A DNA stretch of 64,000 nt from Pseudoalteromonas luteoviolacea B = ATCC 29581 (GCA_000333235.1 CAPN01000023.1:156088-220087); one strand, 5' to 3'. Numbered from the stretch's first letter, positions 47,353 through 57,676 are shown. A program made the numbers and translations. Notes: generated by a model from the letters alone, not told the origin.

Positions 47353-49432
47353 TTGTTAAGCTCGATTGCTTCATATGTTGCATCGCTTGCTCGATAGGCA
47401 AGGCTTTCGAATACCGAAAGCCTTGCACTATCGTAATACCAGCGCGTTTAGCAATGCCTTCATCTACTTCGTCTTCGATCCCTTCAGCAACCAACGCAAA
47501 GCCCAATTCATGACACATGTCAGCAAGGCATTTATACAAGATTTCTCCGTTCGTATTATCTTTACTAGGCAGCAAACCTCGATCAAGCTTAATCGTCTTC
47601 ATATTAAGCTCTGCCAGTACGGTTAAACACGAATAACCCGTGCCAAAATCATCCATTGCACAATCAATATTGTATGATTTTAGTTTGCTTACAATGTCAC
47701 GGGTTCTCTCAAAATCTTCAATATAACTTGATTCTAATAATTCGACTTCAACCTGTTCGGGGTACTTCGAAAACGCATGGATCACGCGCTTATAGCCATC
47801 ATTCAAAAAAGTTTGTGGAGAAAGATTAAAACTGATCTTAGGCTTGAGACCATGCTTCGCAAACTGTTGTATGTCGACCTCTAATTTATCAATAACAAAA
47901 TTATCAATAATATGTATTAGTCCATGTTTCTCGAGCTCAGGTAAAAACCAGGGACCCTGGATCCCTTTTTGCCTATCGACGAGTCGGAGTAACGCTTCAA
48001 AGCCTTTAATCTCCCGACTAATGGGGCACACTTTTGGTTGATAAAAAAGAGTGAGTTCACCTTGGTTTAGCGTACGGGACACCACTTCAAGTGCCTCTGC
48101 CGAAATTTTGGCTTTGCTGCGCTGAATCGCAAAGTCCGATTCTGCTTGTGCTTCAACTTCTCTGCCCGCTGAAAAGCGCTTACTTAAAAGATCTAATGCT
48201 TTACCGGAAACATTGTGGGTCAAGTTTGCTTTCAAAAAAGGGTAATAGATGGCGGCGTTGAGTAAAACCAATACCGTTTGAAGTAATACGCCAGAGAGCC
48301 CATCACTCAGCCACCAGCCACTCAACAAAACCGGAGTAAACCAAGGGATCGTTACATTAGCAGCCACGCTCACAAGCCCTATTTCAATTGCAGTTGACGC
48401 AATCACTGCATTCACTAATGGCGCTAAAAGAAATGGAATAAATAAAAATGGGTTGAATACGATAGGCAATGCATAAATCATAATTTCACTGATGTTAAAT
48501 ATCGCAAACGGGCTTGCCAGCTTTGCGACTTGACGCTCATGAGAAGCGCCACGAAGTACCAAACTCGCAATAACAATCCCCCAAAGACACCCTGTCCCCC
48601 CTAATATGACGTAATTTGAATAAAATTGGTGCATCATCATATTTGGAAAAAGTTCAAAATGAGTGACGTCAGGCGAAAAAATGATGTGAAAGGTATTATC
48701 GCCGTGGATCCCGACAAACCAAAATAAGTGAGCAAGCACGAGCTGCAAGTACAGTTTTGTCTCATCACCTAGTTCGCCTTGATGAATGGACAGCCATTCA
48801 CTCACCTCATTTAACAAGCTATCAAGGATTGGGTAAGCCAGAAAAACAATGGATGTAGTTAAAAAGTACGGAAAAATAAAATTGAGATGTTTTCGTAAAA
48901 ACAAGCTGATATCACTGTGCTGAACCAGTTTAAACCACTTAATCTGAGTGAGCTCTTTTAGCAGATAACTGCACAAAATCGGAAAAAGTAACGTATAGAC
49001 CACACCTGAGCGTGGATCAATCCGCAGACCTTGTTCATCCAAATAGATAAAGTCGGTGGTTGTTAAAAAGCACATCAAAACCAATATTGGGACGGAAACG
49101 CTGTTAATCTTTAAGTTTTTTGACAAATGATAGCTAACAGAAATCAATGAAAGGATCGGAAACAATGTCCAAATAAGGGAATTGAAATCACGTAAAAAGA
49201 CTAAATAACTCGATAGCATGCTTGCATGAGTTAACTGAACGAACAGCGTAATTAATGAAGCGACGACAAAAAACGGAATAAGAGCGATATAACCTTCACG
49301 CAATGAAAGCACAACCGTGTTACTTGATACTTTAACCGCCCATTGATTGAACGAAAACGATTTATTTAACAAACTAGCCAGCCCCACAAATTCCCTTGGA
49401 CTCAATTTGGAAAAAATATCTTGAAACATCAA
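47342..49432 (-). CDS. EAL phosphodiesterase fused to a PTS EIIC-like membrane domain
   Basis: 696 residues. Residues ~40-410 form about ten membrane helices resembling a PTS EIIC sugar permease, with FWFVGIHGDNTFHIIFSP near residue 238. From ~445 an EAL domain follows with intact motifs: KGFEALLRLVD, FNLSPQTF, VELLESSYIED, AMDDFGTGYSCLTVL, TIKLDRGLL and LVAEGIEDEVD. It should hydrolyse cyclic di-GMP, perhaps controlled by sugar binding in the membrane. No EIIA/EIIB domains are attached, so transport is doubtful. Monocistronic. Confidence 0.9.
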   Translation of the reverse strand: MMFQDIFSKLSPREFVGLASLLNKSFSFNQWAVKVSSNTVVLSLREGYIALIPFFVVASLITLFVQLTHASMLSSYLVFLRDFNSLIWTLFPILSLISVSYHLSKNLKINSVSVPILVLMCFLTTTDFIYLDEQGLRIDPRSGVVYTLLFPILCSYLLKELTQIKWFKLVQHSDISLFLRKHLNFIFPYFLTTSIVFLAYPILDSLLNEVSEWLSIHQGELGDETKLYLQLVLAHLFWFVGIHGDNTFHIIFSPDVTHFELFPNMMMHQFYSNYVILGGTGCLWGIVIASLVLRGASHERQVAKLASPFAIFNISEIMIYALPIVFNPFLFIPFLLAPLVNAVIASTAIEIGLVSVAANVTIPWFTPVLLSGWWLSDGLSGVLLQTVLVLLNAAIYYPFLKANLTHNVSGKALDLLSKRFSAGREVEAQAESDFAIQRSKAKISAEALEVVSRTLNQGELTLFYQPKVCPISREIKGFEALLRLVDRQKGIQGPWFLPELEKHGLIHIIDNFVIDKLEVDIQQFAKHGLKPKISFNLSPQTFLNDGYKRVIHAFSKYPEQVEVELLESSYIEDFERTRDIVSKLKSYNIDCAMDDFGTGYSCLTVLAELNMKTIKLDRGLLPSKDNTNGEILYKCLADMCHELGFALVAEGIEDEVDEGIAKRAGITIVQGFRYSKALPIEQAMQHMKQSSLTTIA

Positions 49433-49654
49433 GTTTATTTACGTGAAATTTTCTAAATATCAGAGGTTTGGCTGAACCGAAATTCAATTCCCATCCTAAA
49501 TTACGAGTTACTCATTGAAGCTAATGTTAGGTAGATAAACAGTGCAAAATACGGTAGTAAATTTGAGGAGCTAAACAACAAAAAAATAATGAAAAATAAC
49601 TTAATTAGGGAGCAAAGTAATGGCGAACGAACTACGCATCTTAACAACTGAAAA

Positions 49655-49951
49655 TTAAGCGTAGAGGTTAACACCAATGAGCGTTTCTATTTCAGATCGG
49701 CGCTGATCATTTTGAACACTTTTGTACGCATAGATAGCATTACCGTTTTTAAAAGACGGCTTATCGTAAATCGCACTTTGAGCTTCTTGCTCCTTACGTC
49801 GCTCTAATAACGCTATGGCACTTTCACTGGATTTGACGAAATTAATTGGTTTTTCAACGGGCGTGTTTTCTTCACGCAAAGGCTGTTCGACCGGCTTAGG
49901 TTGCGGCCTAATTTGATAGGTATGTTGACCAGAAACGATAGATAATTGCAT
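49655..49951 (-). CDS. Small hypothetical protein (98 aa)
   Basis: Read from MQLSIVSGQHTYQIRPQPKP; four extra codons from a TTG are possible. Pro/Glu-rich and disordered to residue ~45, then a basic helix (SAIALLERRKEQEAQSAI), and a conserved-looking end RRSEIETLIGVNLYA. This tail resembles small proteins seen in marine gammaproteobacteria, but no function is known. No signal peptide. It sits after tsaB on the same strand beyond a terminator. Confidence 0.6.
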   Translation of the reverse strand: MQLSIVSGQHTYQIRPQPKPVEQPLREENTPVEKPINFVKSSESAIALLERRKEQEAQSAIYDKPSFKNGNAIYAYKSVQNDQRRSEIETLIGVNLYA

Positions 49952-49998
49952 TTCACTGCCCAAATCGAATACAGATGTTTTTCGCTGCCAATGCTTTT

Positions 49999-50020
49999 AA
50001 GGGGGAGTTAACGCCCCCTT
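49999..50020 (-). terminator. Intrinsic terminator of the yoaA-tsaB operon
   Basis: AAGGGGG / CCCCCTT arms (49999-50005, 50014-50020) with an 8-base loop, 17 bases past the tsaB stop; the minus strand continues through AAGCA without a long T-run. Confidence 0.7.
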
Positions 50021-50037
50021 TGGTTAAATTATACCCG

Positions 50038-50724
50038 TTATTCTCGACCCGGCAACTTTTTCCAAGAAACCGTATCTCGTACATAATGCGGCTGCGCGTT
50101 AGCGGCTTCAACACTTTGATTTGCCATAAAATCTGCTTCTGCGATTTTTAACATATATCGCGCGTCCGGCAGGGTAATTTCCTTTGACATGGTTATGGAG
50201 CCCAATAATTCCAAGGCATTTGGGTAAGTCTCCCATGCCGTACCAACGGCCAACTCTGGTTTATTCGTGCAATTAAGTTCCTCTGGCTTAATCACCGACT
50301 CATTACACAGTGGCTGCATGATCCCATCATCAAGAGCATAATCACACACGTATATCTCGTCCATACGTGCATCTATGCCAGCTAATACTCGATCCACACC
50401 AGTTTGTTCATAAGCCTGTTGAGCCATAGCTTGTAACGTAGACACTCCAACCAATTTTAAATTGCTCGAAAACGCTAACCCTTGCGCAATTGCAACGCCA
50501 ATTCGAACCCCAGTGAAACTGCCTGGTCCGCGTCCAAATACAATCCCATCGAGATCTTTTAATTTGCATTTCGCTTTGCCAAGCAACTCGTCTATTACTG
50601 GCAACATTTTTTGGCTGTGCTGCTGCGGGCACACGTCGAAAAAATCGTACATTTCGCCATTAAACCGCAGTGCTACCGATAATGCTTCTGTTGAGGCATC
50701 AATCGCTAATAAATTCATACTCAT
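50038..50724 (-). CDS. tsaB: tRNA t6A synthesis protein TsaB
   Basis: 228 residues. LLAIDASTEALSVAL and GIVFGRGPGSFTGVRIGVAI are the ASKHA-fold signatures. TsaB scaffolds TsaD and TsaE for N6-threonylcarbamoyladenosine formation at tRNA A37. The ATG directly follows the yoaA stop; a second ATG two codons in (MNLLAID) fits the family start equally well. The C-terminus ends in PHYVRDTVSWKKLPGRE, typical of the longer proteobacterial form. Confidence 0.94.
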   Translation of the reverse strand: MSMNLLAIDASTEALSVALRFNGEMYDFFDVCPQQHSQKMLPVIDELLGKAKCKLKDLDGIVFGRGPGSFTGVRIGVAIAQGLAFSSNLKLVGVSTLQAMAQQAYEQTGVDRVLAGIDARMDEIYVCDYALDDGIMQPLCNESVIKPEELNCTNKPELAVGTAWETYPNALELLGSITMSKEITLPDARYMLKIAEADFMANQSVEAANAQPHYVRDTVSWKKLPGRE

Positions 50725-52629
50725 TTATTCTATGTTCTCTAAGAATTGAATCGCCGTATTAAGGTCTCGCGTTCGCTGCATATTAGGCAAACTTTTTAAA
50801 AAGACCTGACCATATGGTCTCGTTACTAAACGATTATCGCACAAAATCAACACTCCAGTGTCTGTTTTATCACGGATCAAACGCCCTACCCCTTGTTTAA
50901 GCGCAATGACCGCTTGAGGCAATTGAATGTGTGCAAAAGGATCTTTTCCTTGTCGCTCACAATCTTGCATACGTGCTTGTAACAGCGGATCATCAGGCGA
51001 CGTAAATGGGATTTTATCGATGATAACACAGCTTAGCGCATCTCCGCGCACATCAACTCCTTCCCAAAAAGAACTTGTACCAAGCAATACTGCATTCCCG
51101 TGGCGAATAAATTGCTCGAGAATGATCCGTTTAGAGGATTGTCCTTGCATAAATACCGGAAAAGGTACCCGATCGCTAAGTCCTTCATACACCAAGTGCA
51201 TCATGCGATAACTAGTAAATAACATGAAACAACGTCCTTTACCGGCTTCAATTACTTGCTTAGCTAGTTTCACTAATGCATGGGGCATTAAATCATCATT
51301 AATTTCAGGCAAGTACCTTGGCATACAGAGTAGTGCTTGACGCTGATAATCAAACGGACTTTCCAGTAATAGTTGGTATTTTGGTTTTAATCCTAAACTT
51401 TCAGAAAAATGACGTAAGTCTCCATTTACCGAAAGCGTAGCAGATGTAAAAATAAAGCCAGCCTTGGTTTTTTCAACTAACTCAGCAAACTTTGCTGACA
51501 CATTCAATGGCGTGACATGAATTTGTACTGTCTTACGTCCTACTTCATACCAATAGCTATACCCTGTTTCATTGATCTCAAATACGCGTTCTAATTTTCC
51601 TTTTAGTGATAACGTTCGTTCGAATAACGCATCAATTTTGTCACTGCGATCGAGCGCTGTTTTTAGTACCTGATAGAGAAAATCCAGATCAGAAATCACT
51701 CGATGAATAGCATCGCAAATATAGCGTTCTTTAAGCATAAGTCGCCAATCGCCTTTACCACCATCGAGTGGGAAAACCAATCGAAAATCCGCAATCGCGG
51801 TTTCTAATTTATTAAGCGTTTTACCTAATTGCAGCATGTCGGGAAGTTCAGCGCGATAAACAAAACGGACGTCGGTGATCAACTCACTTAACTGCTTAGT
51901 ACTGAATGTTTCGCCAAAATAATCACATGCAATTTCACTCAGTTGGTGAGCCTCATCAAAAATGTAGCTATCCGCCGTAGGCATTAACTCAGCAAATCCT
52001 GAGTCTTTCACAGCCATGTCTGCAAAAAATAGGTGATGATTGATCACAACAACATCGGCTTCCATCGCTTTGAGTCGAGCTTTACGGATGTAACATTCTT
52101 GAAAGTCGGGGCACTCTTTACCTAAACAATTGTCTGCGGTGGAATTTACATAAGGTAAAACTTTCGCGTCTTCTTCAATACCAATGCAGTCTGCCAAATC
52201 CCCGTTATTTGTTTCGGTTGCAAATTTTGCAACCATGGCTAATTGATGCATAACATCAGGGTCGTCAGTTGGAACATGACTAACATGCTGACTAAGGCGA
52301 TACTGGCACAAATAATTAGCGCGACCTTTAAGTAGCGCCACTTTGCGCCCTGTGCCAAGCGCTTTGACTAGTGCAGGAAGATCTCGGTGAAATAATTGTT
52401 CTTGCAGTGCCTTTGAACCAGTCGAAATGACAATTTTTTTATTGGTCTTGAGCGCAGGGGCTAGATAAGCAAAGGTTTTCCCTGTTCCCGTTTCGGCCTC
52501 TACCACACAGGTAGCATTTTGCGCAATCGCCTTTTCAACATGAATTGCCATGTCAATTTGCGGTTGTCTTGGTTGATATCCTGGAAAATGCCGAGCGATT
52601 GGCCCGCTTTCACCGAATAACTGCTCGAT
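50725..52629 (-). CDS. yoaA: DinG-family helicase YoaA, probable ATC start
   Basis: 634 residues if read from ATC at 52629; the first ATG (52551) gives 608. The 26 extra residues read IEQLFGESGPIARHFPGYQP and then RQPQID, the expected N-terminus and Q-motif of YoaA, and the resulting length matches E. coli YoaA (636). No ATG, GTG or TTG lies between the upstream TAA and 52551; AAGG stands 7 bases before the ATC. Further motifs: VVEAETGTGKTFAYL (Walker A), the four Fe-S Cys (NCLGKECPDFQECYI plus YLCQYRL upstream), IFDEAHQLSEIA and VGRLIRDKTDTGVLI. It is a 5'-3' helicase of DNA repair, linked to HolC. tsaB is coupled downstream. Confidence 0.82.
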   Translation of the reverse strand: MEQLFGESGPIARHFPGYQPRQPQIDMAIHVEKAIAQNATCVVEAETGTGKTFAYLAPALKTNKKIVISTGSKALQEQLFHRDLPALVKALGTGRKVALLKGRANYLCQYRLSQHVSHVPTDDPDVMHQLAMVAKFATETNNGDLADCIGIEEDAKVLPYVNSTADNCLGKECPDFQECYIRKARLKAMEADVVVINHHLFFADMAVKDSGFAELMPTADSYIFDEAHQLSEIACDYFGETFSTKQLSELITDVRFVYRAELPDMLQLGKTLNKLETAIADFRLVFPLDGGKGDWRLMLKERYICDAIHRVISDLDFLYQVLKTALDRSDKIDALFERTLSLKGKLERVFEINETGYSYWYEVGRKTVQIHVTPLNVSAKFAELVEKTKAGFIFTSATLSVNGDLRHFSESLGLKPKYQLLLESPFDYQRQALLCMPRYLPEINDDLMPHALVKLAKQVIEAGKGRCFMLFTSYRMMHLVYEGLSDRVPFPVFMQGQSSKRIILEQFIRHGNAVLLGTSSFWEGVDVRGDALSCVIIDKIPFTSPDDPLLQARMQDCERQGKDPFAHIQLPQAVIALKQGVGRLIRDKTDTGVLILCDNRLVTRPYGQVFLKSLPNMQRTRDLNTAIQFLENIE

Positions 52630-52783
52630 GGGATTGCCTTAACACAAAATTTTTAGGGTTCAATTGTAATAGACTGGTATTCTACGTGGCAAGTTTAACG
52701 ACGCACTCAACGCGCAAAAATGGTCACCGTCGGCAATAACGAGGAAGCATTTAGCAGGCGAAACTCGGTCAGTATTTCTGAAT

Positions 52784-53011
52784 TCAAGCCCAAATATCGA
52801 GATGGGTTTCATCGTCATACAACTCTTTTTCATCAATACTGATATTCTCTTGATTTTTTTGGTTTTTTCTCAACAATTCAAGTTGCTTTTCACGACGTTT
52901 TTTTATCGCCTCAACGCGGTTACCGACAACACCTGCAATCGCGAACGCCTGTTGGTGTTGCACATCTAATCGAACAATTTTCCCCAAATAGGGCGCCATA
53001 ACATCCATCAT
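52784..53011 (-). CDS. Small hypothetical protein (74-75 aa)
   Basis: Unknown family. Starts MMDVMAPYLGKIVRLDVQHQ; the second ATG (53008) is better spaced from GAGGTA. The N-terminal half looks folded (FAIAGVVGNRVEAIKKRREK), the middle is a basic helix and the end is acidic (DEKELYDDETHLDIWA). It lies between yoaA and the divergent his operon. Coding character is fair; function unknown. Confidence 0.55.
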   Translation of the reverse strand: MMDVMAPYLGKIVRLDVQHQQAFAIAGVVGNRVEAIKKRREKQLELLRKNQKNQENISIDEKELYDDETHLDIWA

Positions 53012-53177
53012 TACCTCGCGTATTTGTAGCTAAATTAGGTGAACCCACCCTCCTCTTCTTATTATCGGCAGTTATAATTTATTCTAAAATTAATCACAGA
53101 ATTTACTTGCCAAGCCTTGATCAAATGTGATTATCTGTAATGGTAATAATCAAAACGTTATTAAAAGGTTTTTAAAC

Positions 53178-53231
53178 ATGTTAACAATCCTGACATCAAC
53201 ATTCCATCATCACCATCATTCATCGGAATAG
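53178..53231 (+). CDS. hisL: His operon leader peptide
   Basis: Seventeen codons, MLTILTSTFHHHHHSSE, with five consecutive His codons and AAAGG upstream. Stalling of the ribosome at these codons under His-tRNA shortage is the classical his attenuation signal. The attenuator hairpins follow directly. Promoter elements upstream (around 53105-53150) are ambiguous. Confidence 0.93.
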   Translation: MLTILTSTFHHHHHSSE

Positions 53232-53268
53232 CCTGTCAGGTTTTTCGCTGGTGGGTTATTCCTAAATA

Positions 53269-53332
53269 GGAACCTCCGGCGACACAGAACTGAATTTACT
53301 TTTCGCCCCGAGGTTCCCACCTCGGGGTTTTT
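53269..53332 (+). promoter_or_regulatory. His operon attenuator (terminator and antiterminator)
   Basis: The terminator is CCCCGAGGT / ACCTCGGGG (53306-53314, 53319-53327) followed by TTTTT. An upstream GGAACCTC (53269-53276) is exactly complementary to GAGGTTCC (53310-53317), inside the terminator's left arm, and so forms the antiterminator when the ribosome stalls on the His codons. hisG starts 24 bases after the T-run. Confidence 0.9.
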
Positions 53333-53356
53333 CGTTTTAGACTAAAGGAAAGTAAA

Positions 53357-54256
53357 ATGAGTTCAGCAAATCGACTAAGAATCGCAATACAAAAATCAGG
53401 TCGTCTTTCAAAAGACTGCCAAACACTGTTAAAACAACTTGGTGTTAAGCTTAACCTTCGTGAAGAGCGTTTGATCGCACACTCAACGAATATGCCGATT
53501 GATGTCCTACGAGTTCGTGATGATGATATACCAGGGCTGGTTATGGATGGCGTATGTGATTTGGGTATTGTCGGTGAAAATGTCTTAGTTGAAGCACAAG
53601 CAGAACGCCAAAAAGGCGGCCAGGCTGCTGAAGTAGAAAAGCTCAGCTCGTTAGATTTTGGGTATTGCCGTCTTGCTCTTGCTTGGCCACAAGAGCTTGG
53701 ACCTCAAACCAAAGCCTGGTTTCAAGGTAAACGCATTGCCACAACCTATCCACAAATTCTTAAAAACTACCTCAAAAACGAAAACATCGACGCCAAAGTG
53801 GTCGTGTTAACAGGCTCAGTAGAAGTTGCGCCACGCGCCGGGCTTGCCGATGCAATTTGCGATTTAGTCTCAACAGGTGCAACGCTTGAAGCAAACGGAT
53901 TGATGCAAGGCGATACGATCCTAGAATCTAATGCGTGTCTAATTAAAAATCCAACCCTAACGTGCGAAAAGAAAATCGCACTCATTAACAAATTGTTGCC
54001 TCGCCTCAAAGGGGTAAAGCAAGCAAAAGAAAGCAAATACATTATGCTACACGCACCAAAAGCGAAGCTTACTGAAATCTGTGAATTATTACCCGGTACA
54101 GGTCAACCAACATTGCTTGCTCTTGCTGGTAGCGATGAGTTAGTGGCTTTACACATGGTCAGTAGTGAAACGCTATTTTGGGAAACTATGGAAGAGCTGA
54201 AAGCCCTTGGTGCAAGTTCTATTCTCGTCATGCCAATTGAAAAAATGATGGAGTAA
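53357..54256 (+). CDS. hisG: ATP phosphoribosyltransferase (long form)
   Basis: 299 residues, the long form carrying its own regulatory domain, so HisZ is not needed. [20 protein letters not shown] and [14 protein letters not shown] are N-terminal motifs; [19 protein letters not shown] contacts PRPP; the C-terminal ACT-like part binds histidine. It catalyses the first committed step, joining ATP and PRPP. AAAGGAAAG precedes the ATG. Confidence 0.97.
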   Translation: MSSANRLRIAIQKSGRLSKDCQTLLKQLGVKLNLREERLIAHSTNMPIDVLRVRDDDIPGLVMDGVCDLGIVGENVLVEAQAERQKGGQAAEVEKLSSLDFGYCRLALAWPQELGPQTKAWFQGKRIATTYPQILKNYLKNENIDAKVVVLTGSVEVAPRAGLADAICDLVSTGATLEANGLMQGDTILESNACLIKNPTLTCEKKIALINKLLPRLKGVKQAKESKYIMLHAPKAKLTEICELLPGTGQPTLLALAGSDELVALHMVSSETLFWETMEELKALGASSILVMPIEKMME

Positions 54257-54261
54257 GCACA

Positions 54262-55554
54262 ATGTTACTGTGGAATGAGGCAAATAATATTGCACGTGAG
54301 GCGGCGCTTAAACGCCCAGCGATCAGCGTGAGCGAAAGTACTAAAGCGGTAACTCAGCAGATCATCGCTGAAGTAAGCGCACGAGGTGACGCGGCTTTAC
54401 TCGACATGGCCAAAAAGTATGATAACCGCGACAACGCCCGACTGTTAGTTCCGGTGGAAGAAATTAATGCAAGCGCAAAAGGATTGGATAAATCACTAAA
54501 GCAAGCGTTGGACATTGCATATAAGAACATTAAAGCTTTTCACAAAAAACAATTGCCCAAATCAATTAAGCTAGACACTCAACCGGGTGTGAGCTGTGAG
54601 TTAAAATATGAAGCGATTGAAGCAATTGGCCTATACGTGCCGGGCGGCAGTGCGCCACTACCAAGCTCGGTGTTAATGCAAGGCGTCTGCGCACAATTAA
54701 GCGGAGCATCGACTGTAGTACTTGCTACTCCAGTGAAAGGCAATGAACGCATCCATCCTGCCATATTATATGCAGCAAAATTATGCGGCATTACGACGAT
54801 TGTCGAAGCCGGAGGCGCAGGCGCCATTGCTGCCATGGCACTCGGCACCGAGTCAATTCCACGCGTCAACAAAGTGTTTGGCCCCGGTAACAGTTTTGTG
54901 ACTATGGCTAAACAACTACTCGCTCAAGACCTCCCTGGGTTTGCGATTGACATGCCAGCCGGTCCATCTGAAGTGCTTGTAATCGCCGATGCCAGAGCAA
55001 ATCCAGCATTTGTTGCTGCAGACTTGTTATCTCAAGCTGAACATGGTGAAGACTCACAAGTTGTACTGATTTGTACTTCAAAGGACATTATTATAAAAAC
55101 GCAACAACAAATAGAACAGCAACTTACGTCTTTGTCGCGCGCTGATATTGCTAAGGCGGCACTTGCAAATAGTAGCTTTATCTTTGTCGAAAGCCTTGAA
55201 GAAGCATTTGAGGTGAGTGCGTTGTATGGGCCAGAACACCTTATTCTACAGATCTATAAAGCAGAAAATTACGTCGCTCAGGTTAAAAATGCGGGTTCTG
55301 TCTTTGTCGGTGATTATACACCAGAATCTGCGGGTGATTATGCCTCTGGAACTAACCACGTTTTACCAACGTATGGATATAGCAAAGTCTACTCAAGTCT
55401 TAATTTATTAGATTTTTTCCGTACGTATACTGTGCAGCACATCACAGAAGCGGGTTTGCGCCAATTAAGCAAAGCAATATTACCAATGGCAAAAGCAGAA
55501 GGCTTAGACGCGCATGCACAAGCCGTATCTATCCGTCTTGGAGCACAACAATGA
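54262..55554 (+). CDS. hisD: Histidinol dehydrogenase
   Basis: 430 residues. Family signature: GLYVPGGSAPLPSSVLMQGV, NKVFGPGNSFVTMAKQLL, DMPAGPSEVLVIAD and SQAEHGEDSQVVLI. A zinc enzyme performing the two final NAD-dependent oxidations from histidinol to histidine. Starts 5 bases after hisG; its stop overlaps the hisC start (ATGA). Confidence 0.97.
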   Translation: MLLWNEANNIAREAALKRPAISVSESTKAVTQQIIAEVSARGDAALLDMAKKYDNRDNARLLVPVEEINASAKGLDKSLKQALDIAYKNIKAFHKKQLPKSIKLDTQPGVSCELKYEAIEAIGLYVPGGSAPLPSSVLMQGVCAQLSGASTVVLATPVKGNERIHPAILYAAKLCGITTIVEAGGAGAIAAMALGTESIPRVNKVFGPGNSFVTMAKQLLAQDLPGFAIDMPAGPSEVLVIADARANPAFVAADLLSQAEHGEDSQVVLICTSKDIIIKTQQQIEQQLTSLSRADIAKAALANSSFIFVESLEEAFEVSALYGPEHLILQIYKAENYVAQVKNAGSVFVGDYTPESAGDYASGTNHVLPTYGYSKVYSSLNLLDFFRTYTVQHITEAGLRQLSKAILPMAKAEGLDAHAQAVSIRLGAQQ

Positions 55555-56618
55555 GTAGTCTACCGTTACCAAGTAATATCGAACAGTTAAAAGCCTATAG
55601 TTCAGCAAAAAGTGAAAAAATCACCGGCACAACCTGGTTAAACGCGAACGAAAGTCCTTATGCTCGTGACTTTAGCTTGTCTTTAACGGATCTAAACCGC
55701 TACCCCGATCCACAACCAGAAGCCGTGATCGAACGTTATGCAAACTACGCCGGAGTTGAAAAAAGTGAAGTATTGATGACCCGCGGTGCAGACGAAGGTA
55801 TTGAGTTGCTTGTACGTACGTATTGCCAACCAGCAAAAGACAGCATTGCGATATTCACGCCAACCTATGGCATGTACAAAGTGACAGCGGATACGCACAA
55901 TATTGCCATCAACGAACTGACCCAAGACCAATTGCAGCAACTCAATGCAAAAGAAATCGCCGCTTTAGTTGGCGAGAGTAAGTTAGTTTTTGTCTGCAAT
56001 CCAAATAATCCAACCGGTGCGACGATTGCCCCTGCGAAAATAGCTGAACTGGCGGATGCGCTACAAGGCAAAGCATTGGTTATAGTCGATGAAGCGTACA
56101 TTGAGTTTTCTGCCGCTCTAACTTCAAGTCAATTAATAAAAGACTTTAGCAACCTCGTTGTACTTCGCACGCTGTCTAAAGCATTTGCTTTAGCTGGCCT
56201 TCGCACCGGCTTTACGCTCGCTCAGGCTCAAACCTTAGCTCCGATCCGCAAGGTTATTGCACCTTACCCTGTTTCAACCGTAGTAGCGCGCATTGCACAG
56301 AGCGCCTTAAGCTCCGATGCAATTACGCAGATGCGACGTCAAGTACAGATTCTTAATGGTCTAAAACAAACGCTTTGTTCATGGTTGAGCGCGTCATCTC
56401 GCGTACTTGAACTAAAAAAAGGCGAAGGGAATTTTGTGCTAGTGGCAATGCAAAATACCATCGACATCGCAAAGGCAAAACAATCAGGCCTTATCATGCG
56501 CCCATTTACCTTATATGGACAAGATAACTGGCTTCGTATTTCCATTGGTAACGAAAGCGAATTAAAACAAGTAAAACTCTGGCTCGACACACTCAATACA
56601 GAAGGAAAAATCCAATGA
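55551..56618 (+). CDS. hisC: Histidinol-phosphate aminotransferase
   Basis: 355 residues, fold type I PLP enzyme. [58 protein letters not shown] and [19 protein letters not shown] (Lys of the internal aldimine) are all present. ATGA overlaps with both hisD and hisB. Confidence 0.97.
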   Translation: MSSLPLPSNIEQLKAYSSAKSEKITGTTWLNANESPYARDFSLSLTDLNRYPDPQPEAVIERYANYAGVEKSEVLMTRGADEGIELLVRTYCQPAKDSIAIFTPTYGMYKVTADTHNIAINELTQDQLQQLNAKEIAALVGESKLVFVCNPNNPTGATIAPAKIAELADALQGKALVIVDEAYIEFSAALTSSQLIKDFSNLVVLRTLSKAFALAGLRTGFTLAQAQTLAPIRKVIAPYPVSTVVARIAQSALSSDAITQMRRQVQILNGLKQTLCSWLSASSRVLELKKGEGNFVLVAMQNTIDIAKAKQSGLIMRPFTLYGQDNWLRISIGNESELKQVKLWLDTLNTEGKIQ

Positions 56619-57676
56619 GCGCACCGTATTTATTTATCGACCGTGATGGCACACTCATTGAAGAACCGGTTACCGACAAACAAGTAGACGCATTAGAAAA
56701 ACTGGCACTGTTGCCAAACGTGATCCCTGCCCTACTGACATTACAAGCCGCGGGTTATCGCCTTGTTATGGTGTCAAACCAAGATGGACTTGGCACAAGC
56801 AGTTTTCCAAAAGCTACCTTTGATGCCCCTCACAATATGATGATGGGCATTTTTGAAAGCCAAGGTATTCGCTTTGACGATGTGTTGATTTGTCCGCACT
56901 TTAGTCACGACAATTGTCACTGTCGTAAACCTAAAACCGCGTTACTCTCCGATCTTATGCGCTCAGGCAAAGTAGATATTGCGCGTTCCTATGTTATTGG
57001 CGACAGACAAACCGACGTTCAACTCGCTGACAACCTGTGTATGCAGGGAATTTTATACGAAAATAACTGGCCACAAATTGTTACCCGATTAACGACGTTA
57101 AATCGCAACGCACAGGTTGTAAGAAACACCAAAGAAACACAAATTAAGGTTGCGCTCAATTTAGACTCGACGAAATCCGGAAACATTTCGACCACGCTTG
57201 GTTTTTTCGATCATATGCTTGACCAGATCCGCACCCATGCCAACTTTTATCTCAATATTGAAGCGACGGGAGACACACACATCGATGAACACCACTTAGT
57301 TGAAGATGTGGGCATCGCCTTTGGTTTAGCGCTCAAAGAAGCACTCGGTACAAAATCACAAATCGCCCGCTATGGTTTTGCATTGCCTATGGACGAATGC
57401 AAAGCAGAGTGCCAACTTGATTTATCTGGCCGAGCTTCATTTGTGCTTAATGCGCCATTTACTCGCGATAAAGTGGGTGATTTAGATGTACAAATGGTTG
57501 AACACTTTTTTAAATCCGTCGCCGACAATGCCGCTATTTCGCTGATCCTATCGGTGACAGAAGGTAATTGCCACCACCAAGTTGAAGGGCTATTTAAAGC
57601 GTTTTCTCGTGCTCTGCGGATGGCAATCAATAAAGATGCAACGCAACAAACGGCAAGTTCAAAGGGGTGTTTATGA
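56615..57676 (+). CDS. hisB: Bifunctional histidinol-phosphatase / imidazoleglycerol-phosphate dehydratase
   Basis: 353 residues. N-terminal HAD phosphatase ([23 protein letters not shown], zinc loop [15 protein letters not shown]) and C-terminal dehydratase ([61 protein letters not shown]). The fused form is typical of gammaproteobacteria. Ends in an ATGA overlap with hisH. Confidence 0.97.
   Translation: MSAPYLFIDRDGTLIEEPVTDKQVDALEKLALLPNVIPALLTLQAAGYRLVMVSNQDGLGTSSFPKATFDAPHNMMMGIFESQGIRFDDVLICPHFSHDNCHCRKPKTALLSDLMRSGKVDIARSYVIGDRQTDVQLADNLCMQGILYENNWPQIVTRLTTLNRNAQVVRNTKETQIKVALNLDSTKSGNISTTLGFFDHMLDQIRTHANFYLNIEATGDTHIDEHHLVEDVGIAFGLALKEALGTKSQIARYGFALPMDECKAECQLDLSGRASFVLNAPFTRDKVGDLDVQMVEHFFKSVADNAAISLILSVTEGNCHHQVEGLFKAFSRALRMAINKDATQQTASSKGCL

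Noticed and set aside
53206..53220. CATCATCACCATCAT run looking like a His-tag or vector artefact
   Set aside because: It is the His-codon run of the hisL leader, followed by a proper attenuator and hisG.
53306..53332. Terminator upstream of hisG as the end of another gene
   Set aside because: It is the his attenuator: the antiterminator segment 53269-53276 pairs with its left arm.
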